A DNA stretch of 64,000 nucleotides from a virus: positions 86,675 to 150,674 of IMG/VR virus record IMGVR_UViG_3300031521_000014. One strand, 5' to 3'. Each line of letters begins with the position of its first letter. Within the stretch, counting starts at the first letter, position 1. Both the position numbers and the translations under genes were made by a program. A model generated the notes under the pieces. It was given only the letters and a program-made list of their open reading frames with translations. It ran no database searches and had not been told where the DNA came from. Positions 15,521 to 23,577 of the stretch are shown here, one piece after another.

Positions 15521-16949
15521 ATTGCTCCTTCACCGTCTTGTCTTCATTAAGAAAATAAGGAAAGTATAAACCTTTACGCATTTTCAGTAAATCAACGCTA
15601 CTTAGGTATGGTACCGGATTATCATATTGATTAATAGTCCAATATTCACGTGTTTGCAATAGCATATTCCAATCATAACCTTGCGCTTTAAGATCGTCAT
15701 AAAGTTCTTTAGGCGTACAGAGTAAACCGATACGTTCTATTTCAGATTTATAAATACTGATCTGAAACAATTCAGATGTAATATTAAGAGCTCTTCGTAA
15801 TAGCGCATTGTTATCAATCTTTTCACGTACCGTTGTTCTGCTTAACGTTACATCTGGTAAAAGATCTAAGCTGTAATACTTATCATTACCGCCAATACCA
15901 TACCTACCATTTTCTTTAATGTTGTGAAACTCGGACAATGCTGGCATCACACCATCTGTTTGCGATACGACTAAAGTAATAGTACAACCACTTACACCTG
16001 TTTTACTTCTTAGAACACTAAGTCTAACCGTATTAAGATCAGTATCATTATGGTCGGTAGGGCCATTAGGATACTCAGGACCTTTAGTACCTTGATTCTT
16101 AAGTACAGAAGCGGTATGAGCAAACCAACCGTTTGTTAATAAAAATGTAAACTTACTACTAACACCTTTTAAAGCATCCCCTGTCTTAAGAAACTGAAGT
16201 TGTCTTGTCGGTTGATTATAAGCAGCAGGACCTGTAGCCATGTCTACTTTAGTACCAATATGTGCCGTCATTAGCAGACATGTGTTTGACGAGTCTGTTA
16301 GTCGTGGTAATGTTGACATCCATTTTGTTTTAAACTTGCTTTGCTGTAAAGCATAAGTATTTGTATCCGATTTATCAATATCCTTTTCTAACATAATAGC
16401 GGTACTGGATGCTTCAAATTCAGTAATACTGTCAACTGCTGTAAAGCTTGGTATATAGGTTACCAACTCTTTTTTAGTATAAGGATCTGTAAAAGCTTGA
16501 TACACCATTTTGCTATTTTTATCTTTAAGCTTTTCTTTAATATACTCTCCAAAAATATTAGCAAACTCATCTGCGAACATATGACCTTTATCGGTTACTG
16601 TCCATGCTGCTTCGGCTCCTGTGATAATCTCAGGAGGTAGATTAGGAAATCTAGCAGCTAATGTTTCTAAACGACTTAAGGATGTATTGTTTTCAGTGTC
16701 ATAGGTTAGCATAACTGTTTTCATTGCTTCAAAAATTCTATTTGCTGCCTGTAACATCATGTATTGTATAATAGTGCTTTTAAAGCTATTACCAGGACCA
16801 ACAACAGCTGTTACTTGTCCTAAGCCGCCATTGATAATTGTCTCGCCTCTCTTACCTATAATAAACGACGCTGTAGGTATATCTAGCAAAGCGCCAATGT
16901 TAATTAAAATCTTTGGGGTTGTCTTTTCTTGTACGTTAAAACCTACCAT
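15486..16949 (-). CDS. uvsX: UvsX-like RecA-family recombinase/ATPase (487 aa)
   Basis: A RecA-fold ATPase that in phages drives strand exchange for recombination-dependent replication and repair. Residues 51-59 read GPGNSFKST, a P-loop in which the usual GK(T/S) glycine is Phe; T4 UvsX has the same SFKS form. 'VMLTYDTENNTS' near residue 80 and 'NTCLLMTAHIG' near residue 225 fit the following ATPase strands. Length is above T4 UvsX (~390), with an extra C-terminal region ('TPKELYDDLKAQGYDW'). It is first in a minus-strand run of five genes and lies near RNase H and a RuvC-like gene, a replication and recombination neighbourhood. A DnaB-like helicase is the alternative, but the SFKS loop argues for UvsX. 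Confidence 0.7.
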   Translation of the reverse strand: MVGFNVQEKTTPKILINIGALLDIPTASFIIGKRGETIINGGLGQVTAVVGPGNSFKSTIIQYMMLQAANRIFEAMKTVMLTYDTENNTSLSRLETLAARFPNLPPEIITGAEAAWTVTDKGHMFADEFANIFGEYIKEKLKDKNSKMVYQAFTDPYTKKELVTYIPSFTAVDSITEFEASSTAIMLEKDIDKSDTNTYALQQSKFKTKWMSTLPRLTDSSNTCLLMTAHIGTKVDMATGPAAYNQPTRQLQFLKTGDALKGVSSKFTFLLTNGWFAHTASVLKNQGTKGPEYPNGPTDHNDTDLNTVRLSVLRSKTGVSGCTITLVVSQTDGVMPALSEFHNIKENGRYGIGGNDKYYSLDLLPDVTLSRTTVREKIDNNALLRRALNITSELFQISIYKSEIERIGLLCTPKELYDDLKAQGYDWNMLLQTREYWTINQYDNPVPYLSSVDLLKMRKGLYFPYFLNEDKTVKEQYAKFVQPVAKK

Positions 16950-16987
16950 TTTTCATCCTTACTATATATTCTATCTAAAAACGTGTT

Positions 16988-17011
16988 TATAAAATATTGC
17001 CAGTTAATTGA
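16988..17011 (+). promoter_or_regulatory. 24-bp conserved upstream element, copy 1
   Basis: Starts TATAAAATATTG and ends CAGTTAATTGA; matches the element at 20563-20586 in 23 of 24 bases. Both copies lie 21-28 bases upstream of a plus-strand start in a divergent gap. It includes TTGCCA, a possible -35-like hexamer, but no clear -10. Confidence 0.5.
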
Positions 17012-17039
17012 CTAAATACCCTAATTAAGGAAGATACCC

Positions 17040-17969
17040 ATGAATAAAGAACTAGCTGTTGAACATGCTGAAATCATCGAAAGTCTTAATGACATTAAAA
17101 AACACGGTGAATTCATGTCAACAATCGCACATGAAGATTTAGCTTCTGTTTTGGTTAGTATTAAACAGTACTTTACTAAATTCATTCCAAATGTTGCTAA
17201 AGCATTTGCGGAAAATGCTGATAGATTAACAAAGTTTGATAAAGATCATTACAATAGTTTTATCAGACAGATCTATGAAATTGAAACAGATATTAAGAAA
17301 ATTGCAGAGGTTCCTTATAGCTCTGTAATGGATGTTAAAGTACCTGTCATGCTAGGTATGAAACAAAACCTACTCACCACAGCTAGCGAGCTTAAGAAAG
17401 CATCAACAGTTATCAATGATAATCTAAGAGTACTCCTAGAATATACTGACATCTTTATTTCACTTGTATTGTCAAATGAAGATTTTAGAACAGCTTCTCG
17501 TGTTAACTATGCTATGTTGTATCAACGTTATCGCGAAGATCATAAGGGTAACCCTTTAACAGCTGATAAGATCTATGGTATTACCTATGAGCTAGAGGCT
17601 ATTGTAGATAAACTTATTGACCCTAAGAATCATAGCGATCAAAGATTTATTAAGGAACTTGTTCCTAATATTAATAGTCTTTACTTCGTACAAGCAGATA
17701 TACTAGAAGCTGCTAAAGGTACAACATTTGCAGATACTGAAAATATTCAAACTGAAGTAACAAAATTATCAGAACGCGCTGATGTACTTTATGATGTTAT
17801 CACAACGGATACAGAGTTTAAAATTAATAAAGCCTTGATCAATGAGTTAGCAGGTGTACTAGAAGATAGCGGTAGAGCTATTACTTCTGCAGTGACCCTA
17901 TGGCACATTATGAATCAAACGGCAACCACATTAAAATTTACTGTTGACACTATCAAACGTTTTAAATAG
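17040..17969 (+). CDS. Unknown helical protein (309 aa)
   Basis: Almost entirely alpha-helical and mildly acidic, with no signal peptide or membrane segment; 'NADRLTKFDKDHYNSFIRQI' and 'ISLVLSNEDFRTASRVNY' are typical stretches. AAGGAAG lies five bases before the ATG and the conserved 24-bp element is 28 bases upstream. It stands alone as a unit, converging on the RNase H gene with a shared terminator that contains its stop codon. In phiKZ a virion protein sits in this neighbourhood (from memory), so a structural role is possible; no domain seen. Confidence 0.85.
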   Translation: MNKELAVEHAEIIESLNDIKKHGEFMSTIAHEDLASVLVSIKQYFTKFIPNVAKAFAENADRLTKFDKDHYNSFIRQIYEIETDIKKIAEVPYSSVMDVKVPVMLGMKQNLLTTASELKKASTVINDNLRVLLEYTDIFISLVLSNEDFRTASRVNYAMLYQRYREDHKGNPLTADKIYGITYELEAIVDKLIDPKNHSDQRFIKELVPNINSLYFVQADILEAAKGTTFADTENIQTEVTKLSERADVLYDVITTDTEFKINKALINELAGVLEDSGRAITSAVTLWHIMNQTATTLKFTVDTIKRFK

Positions 17970-18000
17970 TATAACACAGGGATATCCCTGTGTTATACTA
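17967..18000. terminator. Bidirectional terminator containing both stop codons
   Basis: Perfect 34-base palindrome. The plus gene's TAG is its first three bases and the minus gene's TAG is its last three, so both reading frames end in the outermost bases of the hairpin. A T run follows on the plus strand at 18004. Confidence 0.92.
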
Positions 18001-19488
18001 AGATTTTTTACCTTTAGGTTTAGCACCTTGTAATAGAACGTTGTTATTATAGAAATTACACCATATAGAAATATCACCTGTTGTTCTACAGTCTATAAGG
18101 ATATAATAGTTCAATAGGTTATCACCTACTTTTTTAATTACCAACATAACCTTTGGTTCAAGATCTTCTATTTGTTTAAAATGGTCTCGAGTGATACAAT
18201 CTTTACCTAAGAACACAGGGAACTTAATAATATTACCATCAAGATCAACATCCATAAGCATGAATGATTCTTTGTTAGTAATGTTTATAACGTTCTTACC
18301 TTTTTCATTTACGGTAAAGATTTTATCCGTTATATCAATATACTCTCTAAGAGGTTTTTCTTTATTTAGTTTAGAGTATTCGTCAACAATGTCATAGAGC
18401 AACACTGTTCTCTCTACAGCACTGTTAGCTAAACCTGGAGGGCGTATTGCTTTAACAACTGTTTCTTCATCTCTGAACTTTAAAGCTGTAAAGTAATTAT
18501 CAAAGTTATACATCTTCTCTTTAAAGAGTTCATGTAAGGTTCTGACATTTCTACTGTATAAAACATCAAGATCAATCGTTGAAATTAAAGCAGTTGGTCT
18601 TAACTTTTGAGTATACCATGAAATAACATCCTCTATTAAAGGTTGTTTGGTTTTTAAAGAAACCAATCCAAAGATAGCCTCATGTGATGCCCTACCTGGT
18701 TCAATATCCTTCTTATACTCCATAACACTATAGATAGCTCTTTCATCTTTTAAAGTAGTTATACCCATAAAGTATAAGTTACTAAATCTTAAGAAAGGAT
18801 GCCTGTCTTCTGTACCTGGTGCGTAATACTTTTTAGCAGGACTAATTTTAAAATCAACCTCAGTTATATTTTTATAACTGTACATTCTAGCCATAACGGC
18901 CATCCTGTCCGCATTGTTATTACCTAAAGATATAGAATGACCTTTAACCTTAACAAGATCTAGTTCTATATCTCTTACTTTGACTTCTCTCACAACTGTC
19001 CGCATCAATTCAACATAATCTAAATTCTTTTTAATACGATCTCTCCACGCAACTGCATCATAATTCTTAACTGCATTATAAACAGCTATAGCGTACTCGC
19101 TGTCTAACTTTATGGTTATTTTTTTAATATCAAGATCTGTTATTTTTAATAACTCCATAAGTGTCAATGTTACAGCTTGGAGCTCTCCAGTATTATTAGT
19201 ACCTGTCCCTTCAAAAGAATAACAGGCGTTAATATAGTGTGTTGGTGTAACATCTTGATATGGTTCTCGTTCTAGTTCATCTTTAAAAACATATCCTATA
19301 TTTGTAACAGCATAATTAGTAGGTCTATTAGCTGTTTTCTTACCTAAAGATGACAATGGATAAACATATCCATGAACACCAGAGCCCCAAAAACCAGGAT
19401 TGGACGGACCACAACTTCCATCAGTGTAAGCCACGACGGCATATTCCTCAGCACTACTTATGGTTTCAGTATTTTTAATTTTACTCAT
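17998..19488 (-). CDS. Ribonuclease H with long C-terminal extension (496 aa)
   Basis: Cleaves RNA in RNA-DNA hybrids, for example primers or R-loops. Residues ~15-200 are an RNase HI domain with all four acidic catalytic residues: D23 (YTDGS), E102 (TGELQAV), D129 (IKLDSEYA) and D194 (NNNADRMA), plus 'VKGHS'. Bacterial RNase HI is ~155 residues; here ~300 more follow with no recognised motif. The ATG at 19488 is preferred over 19494, since GAGGA is then seven bases away and the start resembles the broken copy upstream ('MASKK', 'EEYAV'). A nuclease gene with a frameshift lies directly upstream, and its restored frame runs into this ORF without a stop. Confidence 0.88.
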   Translation of the reverse strand: MSKIKNTETISSAEEYAVVAYTDGSCGPSNPGFWGSGVHGYVYPLSSLGKKTANRPTNYAVTNIGYVFKDELEREPYQDVTPTHYINACYSFEGTGTNNTGELQAVTLTLMELLKITDLDIKKITIKLDSEYAIAVYNAVKNYDAVAWRDRIKKNLDYVELMRTVVREVKVRDIELDLVKVKGHSISLGNNNADRMAVMARMYSYKNITEVDFKISPAKKYYAPGTEDRHPFLRFSNLYFMGITTLKDERAIYSVMEYKKDIEPGRASHEAIFGLVSLKTKQPLIEDVISWYTQKLRPTALISTIDLDVLYSRNVRTLHELFKEKMYNFDNYFTALKFRDEETVVKAIRPPGLANSAVERTVLLYDIVDEYSKLNKEKPLREYIDITDKIFTVNEKGKNVINITNKESFMLMDVDLDGNIIKFPVFLGKDCITRDHFKQIEDLEPKVMLVIKKVGDNLLNYYILIDCRTTGDISIWCNFYNNNVLLQGAKPKGKKS

Positions 19489-19568
19489 CAACATATCCTC
19501 TATTTGATTAAATTCTTTATACGAAATTCTTAACAGCTTGTAGCCATTATCTAAAGCTATTTTATTTT

Positions 19569-20360
19569 TTATAGCATCTCTTTTTTGTATGTTTTTTTAA
19601 GTTCTTCAATACCACCCCAACTGTTGTGCTTAAAATGTTGCCGTCCGTCATATTCAATAAGCAAGTTATAATCTGGTAAATAAAAATCGTAACTATACCT
19701 GAATGGAACTATCTTGTATTGTCTAACAAATCTTATATTTTTAAAAGATAGCAATATATCTAGCTTATCCTCTCCTTTAGAATTTGTTTTACACCACGGG
19801 CAGCCAGCGCCCTGTAAATGCGAACTTGCATTTTGCTCAAAATCACCATGTTCTAAACATGTTATAATGATCTTATTGCAATCTCCGGTATAGATTATGT
19901 TATCGTAATAATATCTTTCACCGTGTACATTTTTAGCGTCTGCTATAAATTGATCTTTAGTTTTTAATTTTAACTTACTTACATATTCCTCGCCACATTT
20001 TCTACACCCGTGACCGCTCATATGTAACTTCGGGCTTTGCATAAAATAACCGTGCTTGAAACATCTTATTTTAACAGGGGTTACTCTATTTATAAAGTCT
20101 ATTTCGGCATATCCGTATCTATCGCCGTGGGTTATTTTAGCTCTTTCTAGAAAAGATTCTTTCGTGACCTCTGTTTTCCCACCACACGTAAAACAACCTC
20201 TTCCTTGTATATGCGCGTACGCCTTTTGCTCAAAAGCGCCGTGCATGGGACATATGATTATAACTTTATCATGTGCCCTAGTGTATATTGTTTTACTGTA
20301 GTCATATTTATTATTATGTATAAAATTAGCTCTTTTTATAAATAACTTTGTTCTATCCAA
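19569..20360 (-). CDS. Homing-type endonuclease with three zinc repeats, frameshifted at its 3' end
   Basis: A free-standing mobile nuclease of the kind scattered in phage genomes. It has three ~65-residue repeats with the pattern A-x(4)-HG-x-x-Y-x-Y ... C-x-x-HG-x-F-x-Q ... GCxxC, each likely binding zinc through two CxxC/CxxHG sites, then a PD-(D/E)XK/Vsr-like nuclease domain with 'YDFYLPDYNLLIEYDGRQHF'. TTG 20360 is the likely start, with AAAGGA six bases upstream; a GTG at 20381 is the alternative. The frame stops at 19569, but the -1 frame continues with 'RDAIKNKIALDNGYKLLRISY', the usual end of such nucleases. The break lies in two A runs (minus strand, 19581-19598), so the gene is probably inactive, programmed to slip, or misread. 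Confidence 0.8.
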   Translation of the reverse strand: MDRTKLFIKRANFIHNNKYDYSKTIYTRAHDKVIIICPMHGAFEQKAYAHIQGRGCFTCGGKTEVTKESFLERAKITHGDRYGYAEIDFINRVTPVKIRCFKHGYFMQSPKLHMSGHGCRKCGEEYVSKLKLKTKDQFIADAKNVHGERYYYDNIIYTGDCNKIIITCLEHGDFEQNASSHLQGAGCPWCKTNSKGEDKLDILLSFKNIRFVRQYKIVPFRYSYDFYLPDYNLLIEYDGRQHFKHNSWGGIEELKKTYKKEML

Positions 20361-20394
20361 GTGAATTCCTTTCGCGTACACAGCTGTGTGTATG

Positions 20395-20523
20395 TTAAGT
20401 ATTATCAGTGTGCGACATTAAGAAATAATAAGATTTAAATTTGGGATTTGCTGAACCATCACTGTAGCAGATTACAGCGTATTCTTCTGGAGCAGTTTCT
20501 TCCACTATTTTCTTAGAAGCCAT
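20395..20523 (-). pseudogene. Truncated second copy of the RNase H N-terminus (42 aa)
   Basis: ATG at 20523 with AAGGAT seven bases upstream opens 42 codons. Residues 13-29 read 'EEYAVICYSDGSANPKF', matching 'EEYAVVAYTDGSCGPSNPGF' at the start of the intact RNase H, including the first catalytic Asp. After that the match ends, and the frame stops at 20395. It lies just upstream of the homing-type nuclease, so the order is broken RNase H, nuclease, intact RNase H. This looks like the scar of a nuclease invasion or of recombination with a related phage. It has a usable ribosome site and a promoter-like motif, so a short peptide could still be made. Confidence 0.75.
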
Positions 20524-20557
20524 GATTTTATCCTTAAATCTATTTCTATTAAATACC

Positions 20558-20566
20558 CCTAATATA
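20558..20566 (-). promoter_or_regulatory. Candidate promoter on the minus strand (TATATTAGG)
   Basis: TATATTAGG on the minus strand, 34 bases before the ATG at 20523. It shares the TATATTA core and spacing with the plus-strand motifs and would drive the RNase H region. Confidence 0.35.
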
Positions 20567-20586
20567 AAATATTGACAGTTAATTGA
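20563..20586 (+). promoter_or_regulatory. 24-bp conserved upstream element, copy 2
   Basis: One mismatch from 16988-17011. It includes TTGACA at 20572-20577 and lies 21 bases before the ATG at 20608. Its left end overlaps the minus-strand TATATTAGG motif. Confidence 0.5.
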
Positions 20587-20607
20587 ATATCACAGTAAAG
20601 GCTGGCT

Positions 20608-21117
20608 ATGAATGAAGAAATTGATACACTTGCAGTGCAGGAAGAAAACCCAGTTCCCGAGCCTACTGGCGAAACTGGAAATTTAAATAATAAAGATAGT
20701 GGATTTTTAACCACTAAAGACCAACAAATGTTGGATAAATCAATCGACTTAAGATTCAAAATAGTGGATAACTTTTTTAAGGATGGTGACCCTACAGATA
20801 ACCGAGATATCAGAGTTATAAATGAACTATTGACAGGTGTTGATGCGAGTATCCATAAGAGAGCTGAATCACGATTAAAGTACACTTCTGTTAATAATAC
20901 AGGTAAGCTTGTTGACATCGCTATAGCTACATTAAAAGCTAAGCGTAGTGGTAAAGTAGATGATCTTATGCTACTTACAGGTACTGGAACTATTCCTAAC
21001 ATAACAGATGACATTATTGATGTTGAAATTGTTCACGGTGAACTAGAGCTTAATCCTGATCCATTAGATATTGAGGACTTTGTTAATAACGCACAATTAC
21101 CTAAGGATCTACTATGA
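20608..21117 (+). CDS. Unknown helical protein (169 aa)
   Basis: The first ~35 residues are acidic and Pro-rich, probably flexible; the middle is helical ('LDKSIDLRFKIVDNFF', 'DASIHKRAESRLKYTSV') and the end is acidic. The stop overlaps the next ATG (ATGA), so it is coupled to the 270-residue gene and then the resolvase. The helical middle and small size would suit a DNA-packaging small subunit, but this is a weak guess with no motif to support it. Confidence 0.8.
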   Translation: MNEEIDTLAVQEENPVPEPTGETGNLNNKDSGFLTTKDQQMLDKSIDLRFKIVDNFFKDGDPTDNRDIRVINELLTGVDASIHKRAESRLKYTSVNNTGKLVDIAIATLKAKRSGKVDDLMLLTGTGTIPNITDDIIDVEIVHGELELNPDPLDIEDFVNNAQLPKDLL

Positions 21118-21926
21118 CCATTAATGGACAGCGTACTATGTACGGTATACATGTTGAGTTAAGCAGGCTTTTAGGGAAAGAATACACGCCATTAGCAAAT
21201 ACAACTCTAAATGAAAAATTTGATATTATTCCTAATATTGAGTTAGCAGACTCGTTATATCCAACATTAGGTTATTATGCCATAGGTGTCGGCGGTGATC
21301 CTATTATTGTAGGCAACCCTGGGTATACTTATTCTAAACATTCTCCCGTAGATGCAGCTTTGTTTAAGCATGTCCCATTTTTAATGCGAACACTTACCAA
21401 TGATCTTAGTAATGATGAGCGCAGTGCCTACAGATTAAGAGTTATAGAAACTATTAACAATGTAGATTATGCTTGTTATTATTTAAAAGCTATACCCTTA
21501 ATAGAACTAAGGGATTATTTCTATAAAATAGTAACCGTTAATGATGAGACAGTACTTCGTGTTTTTACAACAGATACAGATAAATTATTAAACCCTGTCC
21601 CTCAAACACGATCAGTAGATACAACAGACATTACAACTTCTAACTATGTTACTAACATAGCTAAACTAAAATTTGCTTTAACATTAACAGAGATGGAAGA
21701 TTTAAAAACAGTTTTTAGTTTAAGAGGTATAAGTGAATTAAAAATCACTGAGATAGGATTAGTTATGGGTATAGATCAAACACAAGCAGACGGACTACCT
21801 GAGCTAGCAGTAGCGCAAATATCTCACCATGTAGAAGTATCATTAGATCTTGCAGTACAACTGGCTAATGCTGAGAGTATTGTACGTGCTATTGAAATAG
21901 GTGGCAGTGAGCCGCTCTTACTATGA
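21114..21926 (+). CDS. Unknown protein, possibly structural (270 aa)
   Basis: Mixed alpha/beta with 'LYPTLGYYAIGVGGDPIIVG' near residue 48 and 'HVPFLMRTLTNDLSNDERSA' near residue 85. The middle and C-terminal parts ('TDTDKLLNPVPQTR', 'ITEIGLVMGID') look like a virion protein, perhaps from the tail or baseplate. It overlaps its neighbours by four bases on both sides (ATGA), so the three genes 20608-22522 form one coupled unit. I recognise no family with certainty. Confidence 0.82.
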   Translation: MTINGQRTMYGIHVELSRLLGKEYTPLANTTLNEKFDIIPNIELADSLYPTLGYYAIGVGGDPIIVGNPGYTYSKHSPVDAALFKHVPFLMRTLTNDLSNDERSAYRLRVIETINNVDYACYYLKAIPLIELRDYFYKIVTVNDETVLRVFTTDTDKLLNPVPQTRSVDTTDITTSNYVTNIAKLKFALTLTEMEDLKTVFSLRGISELKITEIGLVMGIDQTQADGLPELAVAQISHHVEVSLDLAVQLANAESIVRAIEIGGSEPLLL

Positions 21927-22522
21927 ACACATTTAAGTTACTTGCTATTGATCCTGGTAAGAATATTGGTGTTACCGTCCTAACGGTACGTGTTGACGAA
22001 TTTATACCTTTTAATAAAATGAAAGCTCATGATGGCGTGCCTGTAAGTGTTTCTTTTACAATAGTAAATATTGAGACACATTACATAGGATTAGATAATC
22101 TCATACCTCGTGATGCAGTAGATAAGCAACTAGCGAGAATAGGTATACTCCAACAGGTTATGGGTAACATAATGAGTTATTTTCAACCTGATGTTTTAGC
22201 TATTGAAGAAGCTTTCTTAAATGTAAATTATGCTACTGCTGTAATGCAGCTATCACAATACTTATCAGTTATCTTAAACGCAGCTATCAATGCCAACCCT
22301 TATATCAAACTCTTTAGATATTCTCCTAAGAGTATTAAAAGTGGTTTTGGTGCTGGTGGTGGAGCTAATAAGGATGACATGTTAACCAGAATTTCAACGA
22401 TTACAGAATACACTTCTATGGTTGATATTACTAAGTTAACAGAACATGAGATAGACTCTATGGCTATTGCTCATGTTGCGCTTTCTGAAATACGTAACTA
22501 TCCATTTTTGTTATACACATGA
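21923..22522 (+). CDS. RuvC-like Holliday junction resolvase (199 aa)
   Basis: A RuvC-fold endonuclease that would cut branched DNA before packaging or after recombination. The three motifs are present: D10 in 'LLAIDPGKNIG', E95/E96 in 'DVLAIEEAF', and D178 with H184 in 'EIDSMAIAHVAL'. Length is close to bacterial RuvC (~170). A glycine-rich loop 'GFGAGGGANKDDM' near residue 140 sits where RuvC has a DNA-contacting segment. It is the last gene of a coupled unit that ends in a terminator overlapping its stop codon. UvsX and RNase H lie nearby. Confidence 0.85.
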   Translation: MNTFKLLAIDPGKNIGVTVLTVRVDEFIPFNKMKAHDGVPVSVSFTIVNIETHYIGLDNLIPRDAVDKQLARIGILQQVMGNIMSYFQPDVLAIEEAFLNVNYATAVMQLSQYLSVILNAAINANPYIKLFRYSPKSIKSGFGAGGGANKDDMLTRISTITEYTSMVDITKLTEHEIDSMAIAHVALSEIRNYPFLLYT

Positions 22523-22545
22523 CTCTTGTGAGTCATGTGTATAAC
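22510..22545 (+). terminator. Intrinsic terminator overlapping the resolvase stop
   Basis: Perfect 16-bp stem (22510-22525 with 22530-22545), TTGT loop, then TTTTGGTATTTTG. The resolvase TGA lies in the left arm. Confidence 0.88.
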
Positions 22546-22582
22546 TTTTGGTATTTTGTCTTATTAATGAAAAGGAGTACAT

Positions 22583-23074
22583 ATGGGTATATATTCCAGT
22601 ATTAAGAAAGTATTTAAAACCATTGGCTACGCCACTAATATTAAGAAACCTAATTCCTTAATAGAGAAACTAGAACGTTTAAAAACTATTGATTTTTACC
22701 CCTATTCCGGCATCTACAGAGGGGTTATGATTAACAGTATCTTTGACAACATTATTACCTATACCTATAAACTAGATATTCTTTCTAGAGCTGATTATAC
22801 AAAACATCATTATCGAGGGAATATTAATAATGAGATTATGAAAACAATAAATGTTACAGAATGGTTTTGTAATAGAAATAGCCTATTAAAAGATCCTGTT
22901 AGGGATCTACATAAATGGATAGATCTTGCTGCATCTTTTATAGAGCTGCACAGTAAGATGAGGTTGGAATCTGATAACGATCTTGAAAGAAAGAATTTTA
23001 TTATTTTTCAAACATATATCATTAACATAGAGCATATCACAGAGGTTCTATTAAGTATACATGATTCACACTAA
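22583..23074 (+). CDS. Unknown helical protein (163 aa)
   Basis: Begins with a basic amphipathic stretch ('MGIYSSIKKVFKTIGYATN') and is helical throughout, with 'VTEWFCNRNSLLKDPVRDLH' in the middle. AAAGGAG lies six bases before the ATG. First of four genes that run to a shared terminator at 24709. No domain seen. Confidence 0.82.
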   Translation: MGIYSSIKKVFKTIGYATNIKKPNSLIEKLERLKTIDFYPYSGIYRGVMINSIFDNIITYTYKLDILSRADYTKHHYRGNINNEIMKTINVTEWFCNRNSLLKDPVRDLHKWIDLAASFIELHSKMRLESDNDLERKNFIIFQTYIINIEHITEVLLSIHDSH

Positions 23075-23106
23075 GTGCTGAAAGTATTAACCGAGAAGGA
23101 GGACGT

Positions 23107-23577
23107 ATGGCGTCTGAATTTATTATAGATAAGGTTCCTGTTAGCAACACTGCTAACGGTGCTTTAAGTTTGTTGTTCCGTAAGTTCTTAAAGACGGGCA
23201 ATTTAGTACGAGGTGTACCTTATCTCGTGGAGCGTTATCTTGCAAAGAAACGTAAAGAGAAGTCCTTATCAACAGCTGAGAATGTTAAGACAGTGTCAAG
23301 TGCAACACTGTATAAAAACATTTTAGCTCCTGAGATGACTTGGAAGACTTTTTTAGATCTTATTATCAATTTCTATGGTGCTGATAGAATTGAAGTATCT
23401 ATAAAAGTATATAACCCATCCTATACGGTTAAACCTATCATAACAACAATACTGATAGATGGTAATGGTATTGAGGATGACGAGTTACTAAATGATGGTG
23501 AGTTTGAATTGAAGAAGTCAGCTTTACTAGACGCACTAAAAGAAAATAGAGTTAAAGAGGAGAAGACGGATGGATGA
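23107..23577 (+). CDS. Unknown protein (156 aa)
   Basis: Basic N-terminal half ('VERYLAKKRKEKSLS'), then an alpha/beta part with 'MTWKTFLDLIINFYGADRIE' and an acidic, charged C-terminus. GAAGGAGGA precedes the ATG. The stop overlaps the start of the next gene by eight bases. No family recognised. Confidence 0.82.
   Translation: MASEFIIDKVPVSNTANGALSLLFRKFLKTGNLVRGVPYLVERYLAKKRKEKSLSTAENVKTVSSATLYKNILAPEMTWKTFLDLIINFYGADRIEVSIKVYNPSYTVKPIITTILIDGNGIEDDELLNDGEFELKKSALLDALKENRVKEEKTDG

Noticed and set aside
19588-19598. AAAAAAC heptamer as a classic programmed -1 slippery site
   Set aside because: The zero frame reads AAA AAA ACA, not the A AAA AAC phase needed for tandem slippage, so a simple indel in the A run is more likely.
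20379-20390. ACACAGCTGTGT palindrome as an operator
   Set aside because: Only 12 bases, single copy, next to the homing nuclease start; nothing links it to regulation.
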